From: Rikenellaceae bacterium | Lineage (GTDB): Bacteria; Bacteroidota; Bacteroidia; Bacteroidales; UBA932 | Reading direction: 5' to 3' | NCBI GenBank assembly: GCA_900771335.1 | Contig: CAAGNP010000032.1 | Location: 1-59,985, forward strand | DNA: 59,985 nucleotides | Shown here: positions 17,916-27,005 of the stretch, in pieces | Numbering within the stretch: position 1 is the first letter of the stretch | Layout of the letters: every line of letters starts with the position of its first letter | The notes under the pieces: generated by a model | What the model was told of the DNA's origin: nothing | Databases searched by the model: none | What the model saw: only the letters and a program-made list of their open reading frames with translations | Translations under genes and position numbers: made by a program

Positions 17916-18599
17916 ATGAGCACTTTTTTCAAATATACTCTAGGGATTTTTCTTTTGAGTCTCCCTGCACTGTTGCATTCTCAGCAGCGGTACGATTATA
18001 ATGCGGAGGCCGGCTATGATTCACCTATCTTCAGAGGAGAGATTGTCCAGAGGTATCCTTTCCCTTTTGTCGGTACTGTATATGCTTATTCGGACGAGTT
18101 TGAAATGGGGGATATCGAGTTTAACGGCAAGATGTATTATGGCCTAATGTTGAATCTCAACTGTTATAGAGGGGAGGTCCATGTGAGGGTCGGCACTACC
18201 AAAGATTGTATTGTCTTGAAAAATAGTCTTGTCGGTGATTTTAATATAGGCAAGAGGAGATATGTGTCATTGAATGGGGAGAGGGATATAAAAGGGCTTG
18301 ATGCAGGATATTATCAGGTGCTCTATGATGGAAAGGATATGATCTTGAAGCAAATCAGAGTAGAGTTGTATGATCGTGCGGAATTCCCATCCGGAAACAT
18401 TACCAAAGTATTTGTCCCTAAGGTCAAATATTGGCTGGTGAAGGAGGGGCAAGTGAGGCAAATCAGGAAAGAGAGGGATTTGCAGCGTGTCTACAAGCCT
18501 TTCAAGAGGGATATCAAATCGTATATGAGTCATCATTCTGAGAAAGATATGGACAGTAATCTGGTATATTTAATGTCTATGGTGGAGGGGGCACATTGA
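17916..18599 (+). CDS. Secreted protein of unknown function within the TonB-receptor locus
   Basis: I do not recognise this 227-residue protein. Residues 1-22 form a signal peptide (FLLSLPALLHSQQ). The mature part is soluble, rich in Tyr and basic residues, and its C-terminal quarter is strongly charged (VRQIRKERDLQRVYKPFKR). No lipobox is seen, so it should be periplasmic or exported. It follows the first DUF4249 gene after a 58-bp gap holding the tandem 20-bp repeat. Its stop overlaps the leader of the second receptor (ATG at 18602), so it is probably translationally linked to that receptor. A role with receptor 2 is inferred from position alone. Confidence 0.7.
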   Translation: MSTFFKYTLGIFLLSLPALLHSQQRYDYNAEAGYDSPIFRGEIVQRYPFPFVGTVYAYSDEFEMGDIEFNGKMYYGLMLNLNCYRGEVHVRVGTTKDCIVLKNSLVGDFNIGKRRYVSLNGERDIKGLDAGYYQVLYDGKDMILKQIRVELYDRAEFPSGNITKVFVPKVKYWLVKEGQVRQIRKERDLQRVYKPFKRDIKSYMSHHSEKDMDSNLVYLMSMVEGAH

Positions 18600-18601
18600 T
18601 T

Positions 18602-21250
18602 ATGAAAAGGGGAGGACTGGTTATTCTGATATTCTTGTTTGCAATTGTGTCTGCATTTTCGCAAACATCCGATTTCCGAAGGAATATCGGACTCGATTCC
18701 CTTGTCTCCATAATACAGAAAAGCATTGACCGGCAGATATACTACAATAAAGATGAATCCGGGGTTCTCACTTTTACTGTAAATGTGTCAAGTGCCACTC
18801 TGATGGAAGATGTTTCCAGGATGTTGAAGGAGAAAGGGTATATTTTTTCAGAGGTGGAAGGGCTCGTTTTCTTGTTGAAGGGCTCACCTGTTAAGGAGTC
18901 ACTCCCTATGGGATGGTTTGCCTTGGATGAGGAAAAAGAGGTGGATAAAATCGAGTATCATGATTTGTTGGGCGTCTCGGACAATCAGGCCAATTATCAG
19001 AATAAGGTATATCAGGTGGGAGACAGTAAAAGTAAGAACTCCACCCAAGCGTATCTTAGCGGATATGTGCGGGATTCCAGAACAGGAGAACCTGCTATTG
19101 GTGTCACTATTGCCCATTTGAAGTCCAGCTCTTTTGCCCAGTCTGATGCTGCCGGATTTTACAAGATCCTTTTACCTGTGGGTGAGAGTACTCTGGATGT
19201 AAGCGGCTTTTCTCTGGAGGACTCACAAGTGCATTTGCAGGTATATGGTGATGGTACTCTGGATATTACGGTACAGGAGAAGGTCTATGCCCTGACCGGT
19301 GCAGTGGTGTCTGCAGAAAACACCAATAAAGTGCGAAACAATGAAATAGGTATAGAGAAGGTTAGAATAGAGAGGATGAAGAAAGTTCCTGTTGTCTTTG
19401 GTGAAGCAGATGTTGTAAAAATAATATTGACCCTTCCAGGTGTAAAATCGGTCGGAGAGGCGGGTGGAGGATTCAATGTCCGTGGAGGTGCTACGGATCA
19501 GAATCTGGTCCTTTTCAATGGAGGTACAGTATATAACCCTTCCCATCTTTTCGGAATGTTCTCCGGGTTCAACCCCGATATAGTAAGTGATATAGAGTTG
19601 TATAAAAGCTCTATCCCTGTAGAGTATGGCGGCAGGATATCTTCTGTGCTGGATGTCAATAGCAGGGAGGGTAATAACAAGAATCTGACAGGGTCGCTGG
19701 GATTGGGTCTTTTGACCACCAGAGGGCATATCGAGGGGCCGATTACAGAGAATACTACTTTTATTGTAGGTGCCAGGGCTACATATTCGGACTGGATGCT
19801 TAAGCTCTTGCTGGAAAATAGTGAATACAATAATGGTGCAGCCTCCTTCTATGATATCACCGCCGGTGTTACCCATCGCTTCAGCGAGAAAAGTTCTCTC
19901 CATCTTAACGGCTACTGGTCACAGGATGGCTTCAGATTCAGTGCCGATACCAGTTACAGATACAGTAATGGGAACGGTTCGCTCAAGTGGAGATATAATT
20001 TTCACGAAAAGCATACGATGGAGCTGGCGGCCGGTTATGATATGTACAGATATGCTACATATGATAAATATAATCCTGTGAATTCATATGAGATGACTTT
20101 CAATATCCAGCAGGTATACAGCAAACTCAAGTTCAAATCTCTGTTGGGCAAGGATCATACACTTATCTACGGCGTGGATGCGATAGGGTATGATCTCTCC
20201 CCTGGAAGTTTTCTCCCTTATGGGGAGGAGTCTCTGGTGGTAGCGGATGTCTTGCCGAAGGAGAGAGCAATAGAGGCTTCTGCATATTTGAGCCATAGCT
20301 GGAATGTGTCAGAAAGATTCTTTATGGATTATGGCTTGAGGTATTCACTTTTTTCCACTAATGGAAAGAGATACCACCATCCTGAAATAAGGGTCTCGGG
20401 ACGAGTTATGATTACTGACAATATCTCTTTCAAAGCCGGTTTCAACAGCCTGACACAATATATCCATATGCTTTCCAATACCACCACCATGTCACCTACA
20501 GATATTTGGAAGTTAAGTGACAAGGATATCAAACCTCAGGAAGGGTGGCAGGCAGCAGGTGGTTTTTATACAAATCTGTTCCAGAACAAAGTGGAGGTCT
20601 CTGTTGAGGGGTACTATAAGCAGATGGAGAACTATCTGGACTATAAGAGTGGTGCAGTGCTGGTGATGAACAGAAATCTTGCGGCAGATGTGGTACAGAC
20701 ACAGGGTAAAGCCTATGGTGTGGAATTTATGCTGAAAAAGCCTCTGGGCAAGCTGAATGGGTGGCTGGCCTATACCTGGTCCAAAACTCAGTTGAGAGAG
20801 GTGGGTGACAGGGGTAATATGGCTATAAATGGAGGCAAGTGGTACGATGCTGCATACGACAAACCACACGATCTGAAGCTGGTGGCCAACTATAAATTTA
20901 CTCAGAGGATAAGTCTCTCTGTCAATGGGGATTATGCTACAGGAAGACCAATAACCATACCTGTGGCCAAGTATCAATATGACGGTGCTACAAAGCTATA
21001 CTATTCTGAAAGAAACAGTCATAGGATACCCGATTATTTCAGAATAGATGTGGCTATGAATTTCGACCCTACCCACAGACTGGATGCTTTTACCCACTTC
21101 TCATTCACTGTGGGTGTATATAATGTCACAGGCCGTAAGAATGTTTACTCCATCTACTTTGATACCAATAGTGCCGGTGAGGTAAAGGGTCATAAATTAT
21201 GTATTTTTGGTGCGCCAATACCTTATGTGAACTTTAACTTTAAATTTTAG
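18602..21250 (+). CDS. TonB-dependent outer-membrane receptor with carboxypeptidase-regulatory-like domain
   Basis: An 882-residue receptor. A signal peptide (to about residue 21, ending AFSQ) is followed by an STN-like segment (LTFTVNVSSATLMEDVSRML). Next comes a CarboxypepD_reg-like beta domain near 150-230 (LSGYVRDSRTGEPAIGVTIA), then the plug (GVKSVGEAGGGFNVRGGATD, NPSHLFGMFSGFNPDIVSD, VEYGGRISSVLDV). The barrel ends YVNFNFKF. The ATG at 18602 is chosen over an in-frame TTG at 18596 that overlaps the previous stop. Plug sequences resemble those of the 14364 receptor, so the two are paralogues. A DUF4249 gene follows 7 bp later. The substrate is unknown. Confidence 0.92.
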   Translation: MKRGGLVILIFLFAIVSAFSQTSDFRRNIGLDSLVSIIQKSIDRQIYYNKDESGVLTFTVNVSSATLMEDVSRMLKEKGYIFSEVEGLVFLLKGSPVKESLPMGWFALDEEKEVDKIEYHDLLGVSDNQANYQNKVYQVGDSKSKNSTQAYLSGYVRDSRTGEPAIGVTIAHLKSSSFAQSDAAGFYKILLPVGESTLDVSGFSLEDSQVHLQVYGDGTLDITVQEKVYALTGAVVSAENTNKVRNNEIGIEKVRIERMKKVPVVFGEADVVKIILTLPGVKSVGEAGGGFNVRGGATDQNLVLFNGGTVYNPSHLFGMFSGFNPDIVSDIELYKSSIPVEYGGRISSVLDVNSREGNNKNLTGSLGLGLLTTRGHIEGPITENTTFIVGARATYSDWMLKLLLENSEYNNGAASFYDITAGVTHRFSEKSSLHLNGYWSQDGFRFSADTSYRYSNGNGSLKWRYNFHEKHTMELAAGYDMYRYATYDKYNPVNSYEMTFNIQQVYSKLKFKSLLGKDHTLIYGVDAIGYDLSPGSFLPYGEESLVVADVLPKERAIEASAYLSHSWNVSERFFMDYGLRYSLFSTNGKRYHHPEIRVSGRVMITDNISFKAGFNSLTQYIHMLSNTTTMSPTDIWKLSDKDIKPQEGWQAAGGFYTNLFQNKVEVSVEGYYKQMENYLDYKSGAVLVMNRNLAADVVQTQGKAYGVEFMLKKPLGKLNGWLAYTWSKTQLREVGDRGNMAINGGKWYDAAYDKPHDLKLVANYKFTQRISLSVNGDYATGRPITIPVAKYQYDGATKLYYSERNSHRIPDYFRIDVAMNFDPTHRLDAFTHFSFTVGVYNVTGRKNVYSIYFDTNSAGEVKGHKLCIFGAPIPYVNFNFKF

Positions 21251-21257
21251 GGGCTGT

Positions 21258-22457
21258 ATGAAGAGGAGATTTTACGAAATATTGTTTGCGGTGCTGATAG
21301 GGCTGGTCTCTGTAAGTTGTGTATACGATTACATCCCTGAAGATGATGAGATACAGGGTCTGGATGTCCCATTGGTGGTGATTGATGGCGATATAAATGT
21401 AGGAGATATCACGACAGTGACGGTAGGGTATACTCAGCCATTATTAGGTAAGGAACAGAATACCCTTCCACCGGGTGTTTCGGTGTGTGTCGAGAGTGAA
21501 TCGGGGGAGAGATATGCCGGTGTGATGAGAGAAGGGCAGATGAACGTATTTGAAGTAGACACAAGGAGCCTTGACCTGAATGGAAAATACAGACTTGCGG
21601 TGTCTGTCCCTGGGAGAGGAAACTATATCTCGTCATATAAGGAAGTGCTTATTTCGCCACAGATAGACAGTATAACCTACACGGTGGCAGAAGACAGGGA
21701 ATCTGTGAAGATAGAGGTGACTACTCATAATGACGATTCGGATGACTTTTTGTACTGCAAGTGGAATTATGTCGAAAATTGGGAGAGCAATGCGGTATAT
21801 CCTGCCACTCTGGAGTATAACAGATATGAGGATACGATGAGGGAACTGAGCCCTGAAGAGATATACCAGCGCACTTATTGTTTCAGTGAGGCCAAATCAG
21901 TTTGGACCTATATAGCCAATACTGAGAAACTCTCACAGAATGTCATATACAAATCCATACTGAATGAAATACCCAATACAGATACAAGGGTAATGAAGCT
22001 GTACTCAATATCTGTTGTCCAGAAAGCACTTGACAGAGATGCATATTGTTATTGGGACAATATCAGGAAAAATACTTCCGGTACCGGAGGACTGTTCGGC
22101 CCTCAGCCAAGTGAGATGAGGGGGAATATTGTATGTAAAGAGAATCCGGATGAGGTGGTGATAGGCTACATTAGTGTATCGACTCTGACTGCTAAAAGGG
22201 CTTTTATAGATTGGTCAAAAGAGCAAATATTTAAGGTGGACTGTGATGTCGTGGTGGTTCGCCATATGGAGTATACCGAACAAGGAGAGCCGATATACAT
22301 GTGGAGAAAATACTATAACAGGGGTTATCGGCCTTGGGTATATTATGACTATGATGGTATACCTTCAAAAGACAAAGCCTATTTCGTGGAGAAGGAGTGG
22401 TGTACAGACTGCAGAACCTATTCAAATAGTACCAGACCGGATTTCTGGCCAAGATAA
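21258..22457 (+). CDS. DUF4249-type lipoprotein
   Basis: A 399-residue lipoprotein. The lipobox is around VSVSC, with the acceptor Cys at about residue 21. The N-terminal beta region has LVVIDGDINVGDITTVTVG and SVCVESESGERYAG, like the first DUF4249 gene of the locus and typical of the family. The C-terminal part contains several Cys residues (CKEN, CDVV, EWCTDCRTYS). The gene is 7 bp downstream of receptor 2 and should form a receptor-lipoprotein pair with it at the outer membrane. A role in ligand capture is inferred from conserved gene pairing rather than from known activity. Confidence 0.82.
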   Translation: MKRRFYEILFAVLIGLVSVSCVYDYIPEDDEIQGLDVPLVVIDGDINVGDITTVTVGYTQPLLGKEQNTLPPGVSVCVESESGERYAGVMREGQMNVFEVDTRSLDLNGKYRLAVSVPGRGNYISSYKEVLISPQIDSITYTVAEDRESVKIEVTTHNDDSDDFLYCKWNYVENWESNAVYPATLEYNRYEDTMRELSPEEIYQRTYCFSEAKSVWTYIANTEKLSQNVIYKSILNEIPNTDTRVMKLYSISVVQKALDRDAYCYWDNIRKNTSGTGGLFGPQPSEMRGNIVCKENPDEVVIGYISVSTLTAKRAFIDWSKEQIFKVDCDVVVVRHMEYTEQGEPIYMWRKYYNRGYRPWVYYDYDGIPSKDKAYFVEKEWCTDCRTYSNSTRPDFWPR

Positions 22458-22474
22458 TATTTAAAAATGGAAGT

Positions 22475-24097
22475 ATGAGAAAAGGAATATGTATATTGGC
22501 ATTGCTGATCTGTTCATGGAGTCTTCTGTCGGGTCAGGAGCGTGTATATGTCTCGACAGATAAGGATGTCTATGTGGTAGGGGAAGATATATGGTATTCT
22601 GTCCATTGTATTAATGACGAAAGTGGCAGCTACTCAAACTTGAGCGATGTGGCATATCTGCAGTTTGTTTCAAATGATGGTGTGGAGTCCACTGCCAAGG
22701 CAGCATTGATAAGAGGTAGAGGTTGTGGAAGATTCAGAATTCCTATGACATTGCCCACGGGCAATTATTCAATAGTGTCGTACACAAAATGTGATGGGGG
22801 AGATGCGCAAGGGGAGTTCAATGGAAAAATAATTTCTGTTTTCAATACTGCTGCTACTACAAAAGTAAAAGATGGTGTAGTTAAGGGTAATGGTATGAGA
22901 ACAGGGAAATTTGTGCCGGAAGCCAGGAGTGATATTAGGATCAATGTTGGGGCTCCATGTGATGGAATAGTCCCTATAAAGATAGAAAATGCCGAAAAGG
23001 AGGGGCTCAATATCTGTGTCTCAGTTTTCCATATGGATGAGCTTGAGGAGATGTCAGGAAGTTATAACACGACCTCTCTGCTGGAGAGAAAGGGCGATTT
23101 TGGGAAGGTCGAGCAGGTGGATTATGCCGGTGAGATTGTTACTGTGCAGGTCGAGGGGAAGGATGGGAGTAGCATGGCCGGCAGGTATGTTTATATGAGT
23201 GCCATGGGCAATACTGATGATGTCTATATAAATAAAGTGAGAGAAGATGGGACAGTGGTATACCATACAGGAAATATTATGGGCCAAAGGGATTTGGTTT
23301 TTGAAGTGGAAGGGTATGCTTCAGATCTCTCATCAGAGCCTGCCGTAAAAATCAAAGAGGGAGAGTATGCCCGGATAGTGCCACAGATTCCCCCCCTGGA
23401 GATTGTTCCTGAAATGGAGAGTGCATTGGTGGAAAGGGGGAGACGAATGCAAATATCACGCAGATTTGATGCCGATACACTTTGGGAAATGTGTCAGAAG
23501 AAGGATAACTCATTTTTTGGTAATACTTCACCGCTGGTGTATAACCTTGATGATTATACCAGATTTCAGAATCTGGAAGAGGTCCTGAGGGAGTATGTCG
23601 ATTTTGTGAGGGTTAGAAGAACTGATGGTGTGGAAGAGATAAAGGTGTTGTGGGAATCCCAGACGAAGTGCCTTGCCCTTCTGGATGGTATCCCTGTAAG
23701 TGAACATTCGGTAATATTGGGGATAGACCAGCATCTGATCAAGCAGATTGTCGTATATCCTAAAAGATATATGCTTAACCATATTATGTACGATGGAGTC
23801 GTGAACTTCATTACTTATAAAGGTGATATGGCCGGTGTCCGTTTGCCTCGTAATGTGAGTATCGTCGAGTTTGATGGTGTCAGCTGGCCTCAAGCTTTTC
23901 TTGGGATTAAAGCTGCTTCCGAAAAAGGGTATCCAAATTTTCTATCTACCATCTACTGGAATCCTATAGTGGAGATACCTGCAAATGGTGAATTTGAGTT
24001 CAAGTGTGTTCTCCCTCAGTACGAAGGTAAGTTCAAGGTGGTAATCGAGGGTCTGACAGAAAAGGGAAGCGAGGTCTACTCATCCCATATCTTCTAA
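22475..24097 (+). CDS. Secreted MG2/plug-like surface protein
   Basis: A 540-residue exported protein. After the signal peptide, RVYVSTDKDVYVVGEDIWYSV resembles the MG2 beta-sandwich start seen in Bacteroidetes macroglobulin-like proteins. Near residues 410-460 a TonB-plug-like segment is visible (LALLDGIPVSEHSVI, VVYPKRYMLNHIMYDGVVNF). No barrel follows, so it is not a receptor itself. The C terminus has KFKVVIEGLTEKG. It closes the run that began with the ECF sigma factor, 17 bp after the second DUF4249 gene. It may be an accessory component of the receptor-2 complex. The precise role is unknown. Confidence 0.68.
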   Translation: MRKGICILALLICSWSLLSGQERVYVSTDKDVYVVGEDIWYSVHCINDESGSYSNLSDVAYLQFVSNDGVESTAKAALIRGRGCGRFRIPMTLPTGNYSIVSYTKCDGGDAQGEFNGKIISVFNTAATTKVKDGVVKGNGMRTGKFVPEARSDIRINVGAPCDGIVPIKIENAEKEGLNICVSVFHMDELEEMSGSYNTTSLLERKGDFGKVEQVDYAGEIVTVQVEGKDGSSMAGRYVYMSAMGNTDDVYINKVREDGTVVYHTGNIMGQRDLVFEVEGYASDLSSEPAVKIKEGEYARIVPQIPPLEIVPEMESALVERGRRMQISRRFDADTLWEMCQKKDNSFFGNTSPLVYNLDDYTRFQNLEEVLREYVDFVRVRRTDGVEEIKVLWESQTKCLALLDGIPVSEHSVILGIDQHLIKQIVVYPKRYMLNHIMYDGVVNFITYKGDMAGVRLPRNVSIVEFDGVSWPQAFLGIKAASEKGYPNFLSTIYWNPIVEIPANGEFEFKCVLPQYEGKFKVVIEGLTEKGSEVYSSHIF

Positions 24098-24172
24098 AAT
24101 CATAGCAGATTTTTCCAACCTTTCGGTCTGTGTTTACGTCTAATAAGTGTAAACAATAAAAACATTAGAATT

Positions 24173-24604
24173 ATGGGTTTTCAATTTTTGATTCCGATAG
24201 GCATTTGTGTTGTATTGCCTGTTATGATTGTGTGGCTTGTGATGAGAAGACGTCAGCATGAGATGGACAAAAAAACTGAGGTTATGCTCAAGGCTATTGA
24301 GGCTGGTGCCAAGATCGATGCTGACTTCTTCAGGGGTCACCAGGAGGCTCTGACCATTAAGGAGCGTCTTTTGAAACGTCTAACTTCAGCCTGTGTCACA
24401 TCTTTGCTTGGCCTGTTTATGCTGGTGGGCGGTGTCCTTTATGGTGAGGGGATGGGTTGGGATATAATAGACGGTCCTGGTTTTATCCTAGCTGTTCCCG
24501 GAGGAGTGTTGTTGGCTATAGGGATTGCTCTCTTTATTGTTTATTTCGTGGGCAAGAAGATGCTTGCCAAGGAGATTGAGGCTGAAGAGAGAAGCATCAA
24601 ATGA
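24173..24604 (+). CDS. Small membrane protein, DUF6249-like
   Basis: A 143-residue protein. An N-terminal membrane helix (PIGICVVLPVMIVWLVM) is followed by a charged stretch RRRQHEMDKKTEVMLKAIEAG, then two further hydrophobic segments and a charged tail. The pattern resembles the DUF6249 family that is often found beside ECF sigma genes in Bacteroidetes. Its stop codon overlaps the sigma factor start by 4 bp (ATGA), which implies translational coupling. It may modulate the sigma factor or its membrane-bound partner, but no function is established. A short inverted repeat GTTTAC...GTAAAC lies 20-45 bp upstream of its start. Confidence 0.7.
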   Translation: MGFQFLIPIGICVVLPVMIVWLVMRRRQHEMDKKTEVMLKAIEAGAKIDADFFRGHQEALTIKERLLKRLTSACVTSLLGLFMLVGGVLYGEGMGWDIIDGPGFILAVPGGVLLAIGIALFIVYFVGKKMLAKEIEAEERSIK

Positions 24605-25083
24605 CGCAGGAGCGCTTTATAGAACTTGTCAGGGGGGAACAGGAGTCTTTGCGGAGATTTCTGCTTGCCTTGTGTGAGGGGGACTCATCTTTGGCAGATG
24701 ATATAGCGCAGGATGCTCTCGTAAGGGCTTATGTGGCATCAGGTTCATTTCTGGGACTCTCAAAATTCAGCACCTGGCTCTTCAGGATAGCATATAATTG
24801 TTATCTGGACCATCTTAGAATGCCCAGGTTTGAGACTCTTCCGACGGATACTCCGCAAATGTTGTCCGTCCCTTCTGCGGATGAGACCGATGGGAGGTTC
24901 AGATATCAGAAACTCTATCAGGCACTCAATATGCTTCAAGAGAAGGAGAAGGCCGTCATTGTCCTCTTTTATTTTGAGGACAGAAGCATAAAGGAGATAG
25001 CCTCGATCCTCCAGATGCCATCTGGGACTGTAAAGTACCATTTGTCAACTGCCCGTAACCATTTAAAATCGATACTCCAATGA
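24601..25083 (+). CDS. ECF RNA polymerase sigma factor
   Basis: A 160-residue sigma-70-family factor. Region 2 has DSSLADDIAQDALVRAYVAS and FSTWLFRIAYNCYLDHLR. Region 4 has LNMLQEKEKAVIVLFYFEDR and the HTH SIKEIASILQMPSGTVKYHLS. It overlaps both neighbours by 4 bp (start inside the DUF6249-like gene, stop inside the next gene), so the three are one tightly coupled unit. The 122-residue membrane protein that follows is the probable anti-sigma factor. The regulon is not evident. The BlaI/M56 block immediately downstream has its own promoter and need not be a target. Confidence 0.92.
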   Translation: MTQERFIELVRGEQESLRRFLLALCEGDSSLADDIAQDALVRAYVASGSFLGLSKFSTWLFRIAYNCYLDHLRMPRFETLPTDTPQMLSVPSADETDGRFRYQKLYQALNMLQEKEKAVIVLFYFEDRSIKEIASILQMPSGTVKYHLSTARNHLKSILQ

Positions 25084-25448
25084 AAAATGACAATATAGAA
25101 TCGTTCCTACGGAACAATAAGCCTCAGGTGGAGGACAATCCCACTTTCCTACTCGAAGTCAGGCAGAAGATTAATGCTGTGGATGGGATCAAGTCGGAGG
25201 TGGACAGGCAGAGAAGGACCGGTAGGGTAGCACTTGTCGCTGCCCTTGTTATAGGGCTGTTCATGGGGATATTTGCCATGTTTATAGTCTGGCTTTATCC
25301 GGTATCCACCCCAGAGGTGGGATCAGAGCTGATCTCAAAAATTCAGTCTGCCGTTGAGCCCTACAAGCAGTACCTTCTTCTTCCTATTGCAGGCTGTGCC
25401 ATCTTTTTAGGTCTCATATTCGGAAGAGAGGAGAGACGTGTGTTTTAG
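25080..25448 (+). CDS. Probable membrane-bound anti-sigma factor
   Basis: A 122-residue protein with an N-terminal cytoplasmic segment (about 1-48) rich in charged residues, with NPTFLLEVRQKINAVDGIKSE. Two membrane helices follow (VALVAALVIGLFMGIFAMF and YLLLPIAGCAIFLGLIFG), then a short basic tail. I do not recognise a named family. The size, the N-terminal helical domain plus membrane anchors, and the 4-bp overlap with the upstream sigma gene make an anti-sigma role likely. That assignment is from context. The stop is 67 bp before the blaI-like start. Confidence 0.65.
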   Translation: MKNDNIESFLRNNKPQVEDNPTFLLEVRQKINAVDGIKSEVDRQRRTGRVALVAALVIGLFMGIFAMFIVWLYPVSTPEVGSELISKIQSAVEPYKQYLLLPIAGCAIFLGLIFGREERRVF

Positions 25449-25451
25449 TGT

Positions 25452-25496
25452 AACTATAAAAAATAGTTGCATTAAAAGAAAATTTAGTTACCTTTG
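25452..25496 (+). promoter_or_regulatory. Promoter and overlapping operator of the BlaI-like gene
   Basis: A perfect inverted repeat AACTATAAAAAATAGTT (25452-25468; 6-bp arms, 5-bp centre) ends in the TTG (25467-25469) of a good promoter: TTG, 19 bp, then TACCTTTG (25489-25496), matching the Bacteroidetes -33/-7 pattern. The BlaI-like start codon is 20 bp further on. The operator covering the -33 element suggests autorepression by this BlaI family protein. Confidence 0.68.
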
Positions 25497-25515
25497 TGCC
25501 ATAAACAAATTTGGC

Positions 25516-25878
25516 ATGAAAAAACTGACTAGAAAAGAGGAAGAGATCATGAATCTCTTTTGGGACAATGGGGCAATGTTTGTTCGTGAACTATTGGAGC
25601 ATTACGATGAGCCAAGACCCCACTTCAACACCTTGTCAACGATGGTCCGGACATTGGAGGCAAACGGTTTTCTGGACCATAAGGCCTACGGCAATACCTA
25701 TCAGTACTTTCCTGTGGTAGAGAGGAAGGACTATGCCGGCAGCACTGTGGGCGGAATCATTAGCAGCTACTTCAACAATTCTTATCTGAGTGCCGTATCC
25801 TCTTTTGTGAAAGAGGAGAAGATCAGTGTGGATGAGCTGAAGGAGTTGATAGAGCAGATTGAGAACGGCAAAAAGTAG
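25516..25878 (+). CDS. BlaI/MecI/CopY-family transcriptional repressor
   Basis: A 120-residue winged-helix repressor. It starts MKKLTRKEEEIMNLFWDNGA and has the DNA-binding segment PHFNTLSTMVRTLEANGFL followed by the wing HKAYGNTYQYFPVVERKDY. The C-terminal dimer helices are FVKEEKISVDELKELIEQI. The upstream in-frame extension to 25438 overlaps the promoter and is discounted. The next gene, 6 bp on, is an M56 membrane metallopeptidase, the classic sensor that inactivates this repressor by proteolysis. There is no beta-lactamase nearby. The likely target instead includes its own operon and the outer-membrane gene at 27065. Confidence 0.92.
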   Translation: MKKLTRKEEEIMNLFWDNGAMFVRELLEHYDEPRPHFNTLSTMVRTLEANGFLDHKAYGNTYQYFPVVERKDYAGSTVGGIISSYFNNSYLSAVSSFVKEEKISVDELKELIEQIENGKK

Positions 25879-25884
25879 CGGCAT

Positions 25885-26994
25885 ATGGCAGAATTTTTGA
25901 CATATCAGCTGAAGGTCGCCATTGCGCTGAGCGTATTCTATATGTTCTACCGCCTCTTGCTGAGCAAGGAGACTTTCCACCGTGTGAACCGTATCGTCCT
26001 TTTGTCGACAGCGCTCCTCTCTTTTTTGCTCCCATTTTGCGTGATAACATTGCACGACGTAGTGGTTATCCCTGCCGGAGCGGTGGCAGAAACTGGTACT
26101 GCAGCTGAAGTGGTGGCTGAGGGGCACACTATATGGACCATTGTCCTTACTATCCTCTTTTTTATAGGTGTGGCAGCGGTGCTGGCAAATGTGCTTGTCT
26201 CTATAATCAGCATTAGAAAGATTATAAACAGAGGAAGCCGCCATGAGATGGCAGGTGGCATTGATCTTATCATAACTGAGGATAAAACCGCCTCTTTCAG
26301 TTGGATGAAATATATTGTAATCTCGAGTGAGGATTACCGTGGAGGATGCTCGCAGATACTGATGCATGAGAGGGCCCATATAGAGTTGAGGCACTCCTGG
26401 GGTCTGTTGTTTGTGGATATTATTACAGCCGTTCAGTGGTTCAACCCTGCCATATGGATGCTCAAGGGTGATCTCCGCATGCTTCACGAGTTTGAAGCGG
26501 ACGATGCCGTATTGAGAAGTGGAGTAAATATGAAAGAGTATCAATACTTATTAATCAGAAAATCACTTGGCGGTAGCGGATACTCATTGGTCAATAATTT
26601 TAATCACAGTACATTAAAACAAAGAATCAGTATGATGTTGAATAAAAAATCTTCCCCATTGAGTACCTGGAAGGTGCTCTATATTGTCCCTGTTATCGGA
26701 ATTTTCCTTTTGGCTATGGTCGAGAGAAAAATCGAGGTCCAACGGGAGAAACCTATTGTTATCAGTATCATCTCTGAGGATGGTGAATCAAATATCAATA
26801 TAGATGGAAAGGTGTGTACCAAGGCTGAGGTGGAGAAGATCATATCTGAGAAGATAGAGAATGCCGGTTATGTGCCGATGGTGACCATAAATGCATCTTC
26901 AGATGTAGAGCTTGGAGAAATTATTGATGTTAAAGATGAGCTTAGAAAGACTAAAGCCCTGAAAATCACTTATGGAACTCTTGGGAAAGAGTAA
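25885..26994 (+). CDS. M56 (BlaR1-type) membrane metallopeptidase, signal transducer
   Basis: A 369-residue protein. Three or four N-terminal membrane helices are followed by the zinc-peptidase motif HERAH at residues 161-165 and the third ligand region HEFEADDAVL from residue 201. Another membrane helix comes near residue 265, with a short periplasmic tail of about 85 residues. The tail has no penicillin-binding sensor domain, unlike true BlaR1. By analogy it senses a periplasmic signal and cleaves the BlaI-like repressor encoded 6 bp upstream. The sequence is clearly paralogous to the 29975 gene (shared VFYxFYRxLLxKETFHRxNR). The signal is unknown. Confidence 0.88.
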   Translation: MAEFLTYQLKVAIALSVFYMFYRLLLSKETFHRVNRIVLLSTALLSFLLPFCVITLHDVVVIPAGAVAETGTAAEVVAEGHTIWTIVLTILFFIGVAAVLANVLVSIISIRKIINRGSRHEMAGGIDLIITEDKTASFSWMKYIVISSEDYRGGCSQILMHERAHIELRHSWGLLFVDIITAVQWFNPAIWMLKGDLRMLHEFEADDAVLRSGVNMKEYQYLLIRKSLGGSGYSLVNNFNHSTLKQRISMMLNKKSSPLSTWKVLYIVPVIGIFLLAMVERKIEVQREKPIVISIISEDGESNINIDGKVCTKAEVEKIISEKIENAGYVPMVTINASSDVELGEIIDVKDELRKTKALKITYGTLGKE

Positions 26995-27005
26995 ATTTTG
27001 GCCTA

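Noticed and set aside
25636..26544. Long 302-codon minus-strand frame opposite blaI and the M56 gene
   Set aside because: It is antisense to two well-supported genes and its product has no recognisable features.
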